From Brachycybe producta (lineage: Eukaryota > Arthropoda > Diplopoda > Playtdesmida > Andrognathidae): 64,000 nt of DNA. Within the stretch, counting starts at the first letter, position 1. Every line of letters begins with the position of its first letter. Positions 55,666 through 64,000 of this stretch are shown piece after piece. Both the position numbers and the translations under genes were made by a program. The stretch spans positions 383,001 to 447,000 of the forward strand of contig JAUPFP010000096.1 of assembly GCA_036925085.1 (NCBI GenBank), in the 5' to 3' direction. The notes beneath the pieces were generated by a model, which was not told the DNA's origin, searched no databases, and saw nothing but the letters and a program-made list of their open reading frames with translations.

Positions 55666-58600
55666 CTAGCGGCAAACGACCGTCCTTGTTTACTTTTCCA
55701 AATAGGATGGCGCTTAGCCGCTAATCTCGCCGGAGGAACGGCCAACATCGACACAGGAGAGAGATCACATTCGGAAATTTCTCCACCCAGTTCTCCCCGG
55801 GCGACCGCCATCTGTCCGTAACAGAAAGGCAATGTCCCGTCCAGGGGTCTCTGGGCACCCAGTTTTTATTTTTCCACACATGACTGTCATCCCATTCCAG
55901 GGATTGGCCTGCTCTCTCCCACCAGGGCCGGAGCTCATAAAGTCCCTGTAGACCCCTGGTGTCCACTGGTGCCTCAGACGAAGCTTGCACTACCTCAAAA
56001 GCCTTCGGTTTCCTCGGTCGGAGGTTATACCGGGGCTGAGGTGCTTCCTCTGCCTCAGAGTCGGTAGACTCATTAGCCAAGCCAGGCTGACTGGACGGTC
56101 CTGGAGGAACATTATCATCCTCTACCGTCTTATCGGCCTGGGACTCACAATCACTGGCCCCACTGGAGTTCGAGGAAGTGTCAGAGAAGGTATCACGAGG
56201 AGGTCTCACGAACTCCACATGTGGGAACGTACGGCTTCAGGTTATCAACGTGAAACCGGTCCCGCACCTTCCGACCATTCAGCCTTGTAAGCGAAGTTCC
56301 ACTTCTTGGCTTGGCCGAGTTTCCCAACCATATCCCTCATCGAAACCTTCATACCAGGTTGGTACAGGGGTGGCTTCACCCGGCCAGCATCATACCGGCT
56401 CTTCTGCTTTGCCTGAGCGGCCGCCAAATTATGACGAGCCAGCTCCTTCACGGCTTGCTGGTCAGGCAAGTCGTGGACCAGACCATTAGGAAGGAGATTA
56501 TCAATCTCCAACCTTGGTTTGCGGCTAAACAATAATTGGTACGGAGACACTTCCATGCTCTCCTGCACCGCAGTATTGTAGGCCCACACGGCGGGCGACA
56601 ATTTCTCAAACCAATCACGTTGGTCCTTGAGGGGATGAAGGTAACGCTTAATGGTTTCCATTACAGTTTTATTCGTACACTCTGTAAGCCCATTAGCTTG
56701 TGGATGGTATGCCGTCGTGTGGTGCTGCGCTATGTTATAGCGCTCCCTGAACTTTTGCAAAAGCTTGCTACAGAACTGGGAACCACGATCCGAGATGAGA
56801 GTTGTCGGTGTGCCATACACCAACAAGATCTCATCTTTCAGGAACTTGACAACACAAGCGGCCGTAGCCCTTCATACCGCCTTCGCCACGCCGTACCGGG
56901 TGAAGTAGTCCACCATGATCAAAACATAGGTGACTCCACCCACGGATGCAGAAAACGGCCCAACAAAGTCCATTCCCCAGGCATGAACTGGGTACTCTGG
57001 AACTATTGTTTGCAAGAATCCTTGAGCTCTTGTGAACTGTCGTATTCTCTGACACACCAAGCATGACTTAACATACTCCACCGTGTCACATTTCTTACCT
57101 AACCAGTAGAAACGAGTACGTAACCGTTGGTATGTCTTGTACACTCCGAAGTGATCAGCTTTGGAGCTATCGTGCAACTTCCACAAGCAGAAGGCTTGAC
57201 ATGACCTCGGCACAACCAACACAGTTCTCGTGCGATCCTGAATGGATTTGAAGGCATACAACAATTTGTTTGCCACCACAAACTTGAACCTTAAGTTTGA
57301 GTCAGGGTCGGTGTAGAGCTCACGCTTCACCTTGGAGCACCAATTGTTATTGGCCTGCTCTATAACCCAATCCACCTCGGACCGGATCCGGTAAATAACC
57401 TCACCCATGTCAGCCTCGACGTGTTCAGGTAAAGAAGGATCGTTAACTTCATTTACCGGATACCGACTCAAACATTCGGCATCCTCATGAAGTTTCCCCT
57501 TCTTGTACTGAATCTTATACTGGTACTCCTGCAACTGCTTTTGCGAACACCCCAACCTGCCTTGCAGGTTTTTGGCAGTCTGTAAATGACAGAGCTCATG
57601 GTGATCAGTTACGATCACAAAGTCCCGGTTAAAGATGTAAGGTCGGAATTTACCCACGGCAAACATGATCGCCAAGCATTCCTGCTCGGTGACACTATAC
57701 CGTGTTTCCGGTCCCTTCATGAGCGTAGGCCAGAACCCGAGGAGCCTTGTCCTCAGTAACTTCTGGTGTACTACGACACCTAGACTGTACCCACTCGCAT
57801 CGGTGTGAATTAACACCTCACCACGTGAATCATACATGGTGAGCACCAGTGCTTCAGTTAAAAATGCCTTTGACCGCTCGAACGCTAGACCACACTGCTC
57901 CGACCAGTCAAAGGACGCATCCTTCCTGGTCAAGTCATGCAGTGGCCTTGCCACCTTGGTGAAGTCCTTTATGAACCAATGGTAGTAGCCGGCCAGTCTT
58001 GAGAAAACTTCGGACGGCGGTCACCGTTGTAGGAATATTGAACTCTTCGACTGCTCTCACGAGTCCCGGGTTCGGAACAAAACCCTCGGCACTCACGATG
58101 TGACCGAGATATTTGACCTTGTCAAATCTGAAGAAACACTTCTTCAGCTAGAGTTTCAGCTCTGCCCCTCGTAACAGTCTCAGGACAGTACTTAAACATT
58201 CGAGAAACTGCTCAAAGGTGCTCCCAAAGACGATAATATCGTCTAGGTACACCAAGCAGCTCTCCCACTTATGTCCCGCCAACAAGAGGTCTAACGCTCT
58301 TTGCATAGTGGCAGGAGCATTGCAGAGTCCGAAAGGCACTTTCCGAAACTGAAACTGACCTTGAGAGCAAATGAATGCTGTTTTTTCAATGTCCTGCTCC
58401 GCCATCCTGACCTGCCAGTAACCACTAGCAAGGTCCAGGGTTGCAAAATACTTTGCTCCGGCTAGTGAATCGAGGGCATCATCGATGTGAGGTAGCGGGT
58501 ACTGATCCACCTTAGTCTGGGTGTTCAGTCTCTGATAGTCCACACAGAAATGAAAGCCACCATCCTTTTTGCAAACAAGTAAGATATGGTTTGCGTAAGG

Positions 58601-60343
58601 ACTATGCGAAGGTTGGATTACCCCTGCATCCAACATTTTCATTACCTCTTCTCTCTCTCGATTGCACGTGCCGCTGGAGCGGTTCTTCACAATTCCTCTC
58701 GCACTGGACGGAAACCCACCAGTATCAATTTTGTGTTCGACGAGCGGGGTTCCCCCCAGCTCTGTATAATCGAATGCAAAATGATCTCGGCATTCCAGCA
58801 GAAACTCTCGAAGCTGTGCCGCCTCTTCAGGCTTCAGACTAAGTCCGATTTTAAGGCACTCTTTGAGAGTGGGTTTCACTTCCGCATTGAGGACCCGGCG
58901 ACCTTTCCTGGTCGCCCCTCTCAACTTAGGCAGAAGCTCCCATGTCCGGCCATCTCTATGAGTGGGGTCTCCCCCTCTCAACTTACATGGACCGTCCAGT
59001 CCCACCACCCGGGCTGCCTCCACAGCTTGAGCTGTTGCGACACCTTCCAGGGCAATGGGTAAATCAGCAACATTTTCGAGCCATATATCGTAAGTGCCTT
59101 CGTCTGTGGCCTTGGCAATTCCTGCCACTGCCAACAGACCACGACCACCTAAGGCTTTACAATGGGGCTCTATGAGAAGCAGCTGTCCAGGGCCAGCATG
59201 CTCTATCAAACTCACGGAAACTACCTTCCGCTCATGAGCTGATAGCCATACGTTCTCGAACAGTCGCAGGGAACAAACATCCCCGCTCGTAATTGGAGAA
59301 CTGGTCTCAGCAAGTTCAGGGGGCACAATGTCGACCCACCCATTCACCTTCTCAGGATCTGCAGGCATCTATTCCGGTATCTTGAAAGGAGGGAGTAGCA
59401 GAGGTTCCACAGAATTGTGAAGCTTTGCCAACGCCTCCAACAACGAGTTCGAAAGGGGTACTTCTTGCGAAGCACCCTGCAAAGCCTAATCGGCCAGTGC
59501 GGCATGAAGAGCATCTGGATGTGCGGTCCAGATGTCTTCCCGGAAGTAAATCTTCCGGCTCACGATGTCCACCATCAGCCCAAACCGAGAAGACAGGTCA
59601 ACACCTATTATGGCTTCTCCTTCACTCTCAATGAGGAGAAGATGGGTTCTGATGGACCTCCCATGAATTGACATGTCTACGTACATGACTCCTGCTATCT
59701 GGATGGAGTACCCGCTCATGCCGCAAAGGCATGAGGGGAGGCTGACCTCCTGCACCGGTAACCCCATCTCCTGTGCCACCGACATGCTCATGACCGATAC
59801 CTCGGCCCCGGTGTCGACGATCAACTCAACCAGCTGATTGTTCATTGACACCAGAACACATGGTGCCCACGCAAATACGCACGGCTCTGCAATTCAGGTA
59901 TGGGCAACCGTCGTTGCCCAACATTACTTTTTTTAGCCTCATTCGTCTTCCCATCCACAAGAGACGGTCGTACCGGATGCTCGGGGGTCTGGATACCAGT
60001 CTTCAAACCAGGGGACCTACCAGGCCTGGGCAACAGCATGGGCGCACCAATGCCTGAAGCCCTCGTAATGCCCGTACTTTTCGGACCTTCTCCCCTGCGA
60101 ACAGGGAAGAAAGGTGCTACCCAGCTCTCCAGCTGGTTCAGCGCAGCTTCCAAAGTGGGGCATGGCTTCGGAAACACCCAACAGGTAATTTCCGGGTCCG
60201 CAGACCTTGCCAGAGGCACCCCTGCTTCCAGCAGGAGACCGCCCATAGGTATGTTCCTTCCTCACTTTGCCGACTCTGCCGGGCACCTGAGTTTTTAAGC
60301 GTACCCGGTCGACTGTAGCTCAGTTCTGCAGCTACCGGTGCCG
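55666..60343 (-). pseudogene. pol: pol of A3, broken
   Basis: Order on the minus strand: pre-protease region (59842-60246), protease with IVDTGAEVSVMS (59486-59851), reverse transcriptase start through TLDLASGYWQ and YLDDIIVFG (58148-59368), RNase H (HTDASG) and integrase zinc finger (56872-57954), integrase core with SDRGSQF and TECTNKTVMETIKRY (56245-56826), and the tail with PPQ/PRYNLRPRKPK and PWWERAG (55721-56218). Frameshifts or stops separate each block. All catalytic motifs are still readable, and pol is the closest relative of A2 pol in the window. Confidence 0.88.
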
Positions 60344-60350
60344 GTTTAAC
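60344..60350 (-). promoter_or_regulatory. Candidate -1 frameshift heptamer GTTAAAC (A3)
   Basis: Same heptamer and the same five-base spacing as A1 and A2. The stem here is GTAGCT / AGCTAC inside a CCGG / CCGG pair, so the pairing is kept with different bases. Confidence 0.55.
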
Positions 60351-61720
60351 GATTGCGCACCATCGTCTCTGGCCACAGGCAGATAGAACATCTGTCCATC
60401 ACTTACGGTGGACAGATACTTACGGTCCTGCCGTACCACGGTACAAGACCCATTCCATACGGCACCACCTGGCTTCCGCCAGGTGTCACCCTGACAACCA
60501 GTCCTTCTTCAAGTGGCCCATCTTTTCGCACTTGTAGCATGAACCTCGTTGCTTCTGGGTGGACCTTCACCTCCAGCCATTTGGCCAACCCCAGACAGTG
60601 CTGCTGTGGACTGATTTCCACCCTGGCTCTACCGCCTAGTCTTGTTACCCTTCTTCCCTTTGGTCTTGGCAGTCGCTCCGTCTGCATTGGACTGAGCAGT
60701 CGCCTTCACACCTGAAGGGTTCAAGGAAGACTTAGCAGAGCCTTTGGGCTGTGCCACAGCACCGGAGGCCTTGACTGTAGTCTTGGTCTCTGGTACCATC
60801 GAGGTACGGGCAGGCAATTCACCCGCCGTCAGCATGTCGGCCTCGACCAACATTGCCTCAGTGTTGAACGCCCGCACCGTTTCGGCCTTCGATCCCCAGA
60901 GCGGTCTGAGTATTGCCGGCTGCAGTTTCTTCTTCAATCGGAAAAGTCGACAAGACTCATTCTCATGAGGAGAAACTCATTCTGCTAGCTCAGTAAAGCG
61001 CCAGTAGAATGCCTGGAGCGACTCGGTCGGCCCCTGCACCATTGTTTCGAACCGATCGAAACAGGCCTGAGCCTGATGCTTGGTCCCGAAATGCTGGAAC
61101 ATGGCCTCCTTTAGCTCAGGCCAGGTCAGGTCCAACTGAAACTCCACCAAACTGGCGTAGTATTCCTCAGCCGGGCCGTCGAACAGGTACGTAAAGAAAC
61201 TGCACCTGGCTTCATCCATCCAGCGCTGAGCCCGAGCCTTGGCTTCAAACTGTCGGAGAAAAGGCGTCATGTCTTCTCGTCCATCAAATCGGATGAAGGA
61301 ATGAACTGGTTTGAAAAACCCAAACGCCTGGATCTCCGACAGGACGGCCGGAGCAGGCGTCCATGGCGCGATACTAACGGCCGTGGTGCCCTGCTCCAGT
61401 TCCCCGAAGTCTCAGCATCAAGCTCAGCTTCCGTGGGTTCCACCAAGTGGACCCTCGGCCGCTGAATGGGCGGGGGAACTCCGTGACCAACTACCATAGG
61501 ATCAGTCCAAGTTCCCCCTGGAGGTATCCAACCAGTCGAAACCGGCGGCACTTCCCTCCGTACACCCCTCGGGTGCACGGCCGATGGTGTGAACCACGGT
61601 TGCTCTTCCCGGATTCCTTGGATCCCCTGGGGCAGATGTCCCTGCAGATGTCATCTATCCCCTGGCAACCGCTAGGAGTTGTTCCTTGGACCACGATGTC
61701 AACAACGACTCCGTGCCCTG
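60351..61720 (-). pseudogene. gag: gag of A3, broken
   Basis: Blocks on the minus strand: TPFLRQFEAKARAQRWMDEA, LFDGPAEEYYASLVE and ESLQAFYWRFTELAE (60977-61270), AFNTEAMLVEADMLTAGELP (60629-60937). A degenerate zinc-knuckle region follows near 60505-60545 (Cys and His partly readable). Several frame changes. Upstream of about 61720 only the proline/threonine-rich leader side remains. Confidence 0.8.
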
Positions 61721-61937
61721 CGGACTACCCAACAGTCTCCACCAACTCACTTAAGAGTTCCCCACCGCGTCCAACTGGACCGGTGGCAGTGGAGGCCAGG
61801 ACACCGGCCAAAGGCTGCATGCCTGTTTCTGCTGGGGTCCTCACAACCCCTTCACCACGGACAGATGTCCATGCCCCATGGTTTACTACCAATCTAACGG
61901 TAAAGCTCACGGTCAAAACTGTTTTCCACCGATGTAC

Positions 61938-61954
61938 CGTGGACAAAGTCCACG
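61938..61954 (-). repeat. Surviving leader palindrome of A3
   Basis: CCGTGGACAAAGTCCACG-type palindrome, the only complete unit left; the array is cut off at about 62040. Confidence 0.6.
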
Positions 61955-62040
61955 CCCGGCAGTGTCAGACAGTTTCTACGGTCTTTCTACCATCAAGAGC
62001 GGCAGCAGTGGCGCTACCCGGCGCGGTTTACCGTTCTAGA

Positions 62041-62180
62041 TTTTGAAAATAATTTGAATTTTTTCATAATGTTCTTTTTAAAATACGTTCGCTTGACGTT
62101 TTTGCGTCCACATTTTTACAAAAACGTCTATGGAGTGCAGCATTATAGCCACTGCAGTGCCGCCGTAAGGGGGTTGGGTT
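62041..62180. mobile_element. MITE family T2, right piece
   Basis: TAATTTGAATTTTTTCATAATG, GACGTTTTTGCGTC, AAAAACGTCTATGGAG and GCCACTGCAGTGCCGCC match the reverse of 37950-38090, continuing the MITE broken by A3. Confidence 0.78.
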
Positions 62181-62299
62181 GGGGAAATTACAGCAAAAGT
62201 GACTTAGTAACACTTTTTTAAATCGGAATGTTCAATGTTAAAAACTTGTGAAGGTTTTAGTTAAATCTTACTAATGAAAATAATTACTGTACATTCAAG

Positions 62300-62368
62300 A
62301 TGCGCCCAGATTTACAGAAGTACGTGTTCCACTTGGCCTGGGCTCCAGATGCTGTCTCTGCAGATGAT
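62300..62368 (+). CDS. BAIAP3: UNC13-like gene exon 6
   Basis: Acceptor ACATTCAAG, donor GTAAGT at 62369, 23 codons: MRPDLQKYVFHLAWAPDAVS then ADD. It joins exon 5 in phase 0 across the 11.2-kb intron that contains A3. Confidence 0.9.
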
Positions 62369-62516
62369 GTAAGTTGATAAATACAGTTTAAGTAGCCTCT
62401 CCTAATGGTGTTGCACAAACTATCCTTTTTTTTGTCGTTGCTTCTATTTGAAGTACTGCAAATGTAACTGCAATGTTCTTTTTGAATGCTCAGTTTTTTT
62501 GGCTTTGTATTATTTA

Positions 62517-63301
62517 CAGGATGGCAGTGATTTAAATCACATGATTTTTTAAGAAAAATATTCACATTTTTTTAAAAATTTAACTTATACAATAAAAATA
62601 AAACAGTTCCAGGCATCTTTCTCTATGTTTATAAAATAAAGTCCGGTGGTAGTTCTTTCATTAATGCATTATATTTTTTGGAAGATATACTTGAGGAAGT
62701 ATTCCCAATTGACTGGTGTAAAAATCATTAGAGATACATACATATAATTAGTAATACTAATTTATTTAAGAGCTTCAGAGGTAAACTGTGTTAAGTCACC
62801 AAACCTAAATTTTACAGTGGAGTCATTTGAAAGTTGTTCTTTTCATTGATGGAATAGGATTTAACATGGTATACCACCATCTAGCGGCTGATGTGTAAAA
62901 CCGTGGACTTCACAAGCTGTTTAAAAAACACATCTTATGAAGATGTAAAAATCGTGTTTTTTTAAAAAAAAAGTGACAACCCAGTTTACCTCTTGAGGGA
63001 CTGATTTGCTTTTGGGCTGCAAAGCTTGTGTTTATATGTTCAGAATGTTAAATTAAAAGTGTTTGAAACTTATTATTTTCAAATTTTAATGTTTATTAAC
63101 ATTTTTTTTTCTTATTTTGAAATTATTTTACTAACAACTTAACAATTAACAATGTTATTATTACTCATTTTTGCTAACATCATCATAAAAAAAATTTAAT
63201 ATTTCATATAAATTAAAAAAAAAATCAAAAAAATCTGATTTAAATCAAATAAATCGATTTATTTGATTTTTTAAAAAAAATCAAAAAAATCAGCCACCCT
63301 G
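62517..63301. mobile_element. hAT-type MITE with CAGGRTGGC ends
   Basis: 785 bp between perfect 8-bp duplications ATTATTTA (62509-62516, 63302-63309). Ends CAGGATGGCAGTGATTT and AAATCAGCCACCCTG are inverted repeats, with ATCAAAT/ATTTGAT words inside. No transposase. It fills the intron between exons 6 and 7. Confidence 0.9.
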
Positions 63302-63381
63302 ATTATTTATGTGTTTTTTATTTAAGTAAAACATTTCAGCTGGCTCAAATAACCACAAACATAATCAACGTTTTATTTTAG

Positions 63382-63528
63382 GCTATCATTCCTCTGATGC
63401 AGTACTTGGACCATAACCTGACGACATTGAACCACAATTTGTCACGTTCTAACTTTGAGCGTATTTTAGAAGTAATTTGGCACGTGGTACTCGAGGTGAT
63501 TTGGGAACAAGTTGCCAGTGGCGTCGGA
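63382..63528 (+). CDS. BAIAP3: UNC13-like gene exon 7
   Basis: Acceptor TTTTAG, donor GTAAGT at 63529, 49 codons in phase 0. Contains AIIPLMQYLDHNLTTLNHNL and FERILEVIWHVVLEVIWEQV, the C-terminal helices of the MUN region. Confidence 0.93.
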
Positions 63529-63583
63529 GTAAGTATTTTTCAACTTTTTTCTTCGCTTGTTCTTAATCATCTGTATCTATCAG

Positions 63584-63700
63584 GAAAAACAGCCAGTTTT
63601 CTTTGAGCGGCTTCACGAGGCTTGCGGTATACTGGTTGACTTTTTTCATGCCGATCAAAAGGGTTTGCCAATGAAAAAGATTCACTACAAAACATATGAG
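63584..63700 (+). CDS. BAIAP3: UNC13-like gene exon 8
   Basis: Acceptor TCTATCAG, 39 codons ending TYE. Reads EKQPVFFERLHEACGILVDF then FHADQKGLPMKKIHYKTYE. The donor GTTTTC at 63701 is weak but is the one that keeps phase with exon 9. The preceding intron is only 55 bp. Confidence 0.88.
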
Positions 63701-63776
63701 GTTTTCTTGACTGTAAACCCGTTTATTGTTCTATTGATATTGCTTTAATTTTCATTTGTTTAATTAAAAAAAACAG

Positions 63777-63860
63777 GATTTGGAAAATATGTTGACTTTA
63801 AACAAAAGTGAAACGAATGCTCTGATACGACGTTACTTCTTGGAAAAACTAATAGATCAA
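63777..63860 (+). CDS. BAIAP3: UNC13-like gene exon 9 (last visible)
   Basis: Acceptor AAACAG, 28 codons: DLENMLTLNKSETNALIRRY then FLEKLIDQ, donor GTACGT at 63861. In relatives a C2 domain follows directly; here it must lie beyond the window. The frame stays open through 63861-63950, giving an alternative end with another possible donor GTATGA near 63946. Confidence 0.88.
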
Positions 63861-64000
63861 GTACGTTACCAGTGTAATAGTGTGGAGCAAATGTTACGGC
63901 CCTTATTTGACTCAAGTCTGGCAGATACCGCCTTACGCCATGAGTATGTATGAGCTAGACTTGATTCCTAATGATGCCGTGGTCGTTCCCTTTTGTATTT

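Larger units (their letters stand above)
52310..62040 (-). mobile_element. Ty3/Gypsy LTR retrotransposon, copy A3 (defective)
   Basis: Minus strand order: truncated leader, gag, pol, third ORF, 3' LTR (53063-52310). It is inserted in a T2 MITE, whose halves flank it. The 5' LTR and most of the leader are missing at the right edge (about 62040). All ORFs carry frameshifts, but the full domain order survives, including the third ORF absent from A2. It makes up most of the 11.2-kb intron between UNC13-like exons 5 and 6 and lies antisense to the gene. Confidence 0.9.
37453..63860 (+). other. BAIAP3: UNC13-family gene, BAIAP3/Munc13-4 type (partial, nine exons)
   Basis: Nine + strand exons (listed separately) concatenate into about 345 residues of a MUN region. 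Members of this family bind SNARE syntaxin and prime dense-core or lysosome-related vesicles for release; the insect relative is Staccato/Unc13-4A. Diagnostic words are SAVDTTACFYQIKDFW, LCLTINNIEHVQKSL, IIPLMQYLDHNL and VDFFHADQKGLP, which I match from memory to BAIAP3-like proteins. The gene must start left of 37453, possibly outside the window. The C2 domain that should follow lies beyond the right edge. Introns range from about 50 bp to 11.2 kb. The choice between BAIAP3 and Munc13-4 names is not certain. Confidence 0.85.

Overview
This window reads as nuclear DNA of an animal, most probably an arthropod. It carries widely spaced exons with GT-AG introns and no bacterial-style genes. The mobile elements are of metazoan types: Ty3/Gypsy LTR elements, a CR1/L2-like LINE with an esterase-type ORF1, RTE-like and R1-like fragments, and MITEs with TTAA or 8-bp target duplications. 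There are also degenerate CCTAA runs like the arthropod telomere repeat. The species cannot be told from the sequence alone.

One cellular gene is visible on the + strand from 37453 to the right edge. Nine exons, almost all joined in compatible phase, encode part of the MUN region of an UNC13-family protein of the BAIAP3 / Munc13-4 / Staccato type, which acts in vesicle priming. Its introns are swollen by transposons; the 11.2-kb intron between 51054 and 62300 holds a whole nested Gypsy element. The gene's beginning and its expected C-terminal C2 domain are not visible.

The rest is layered mobile DNA. A Gypsy family, here called family A, appears as A1 (2414-9956, +), A2 (16985-25824, -), A3 (52310-62040, -) and a solo LTR (47108-47823, -). 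A2 keeps gag and pol open apart from one TAG codon. A1 and A3 are broken, but both carry a long third ORF between pol and the 3' LTR that I do not recognise. Shared family traits are a leader packed with about 70-bp repeats, each holding a perfect or near-perfect palindrome, a GTTAAAC heptamer followed by a hairpin at the gag/pol junction, and a hairpin at the U3 end whose stem is kept while its sequence changes. A second LTR family (B) is present as four LTRs; one is split by a LINE and one sits in a MITE with a clean 4-bp duplication.

Layout: 1-836 family B LTR and leader; 837-2311 unassigned; 2312-10061 element A1 with about 105-bp flanking direct repeats; 10101-12840 MITEs and a solo LTR; 13650-14960 a decayed multicopy gene of unknown function and an R1-like fragment; 15055-16983 minisatellite, putative LTR and Z-DNA-type microsatellite; 16985-25824 element A2; 25825-30091 family B LTR split by a LINE; 30395-32822 TTAA MITEs and a 52-bp perfect palindrome; 34236-35500 an RTE remnant split by a minisatellite-built MITE; 37453-63860 the UNC13-like gene with its transposon-filled introns.

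Several nested insertions can be ordered from their target duplications, so the window works as a small relative chronology of transposition.
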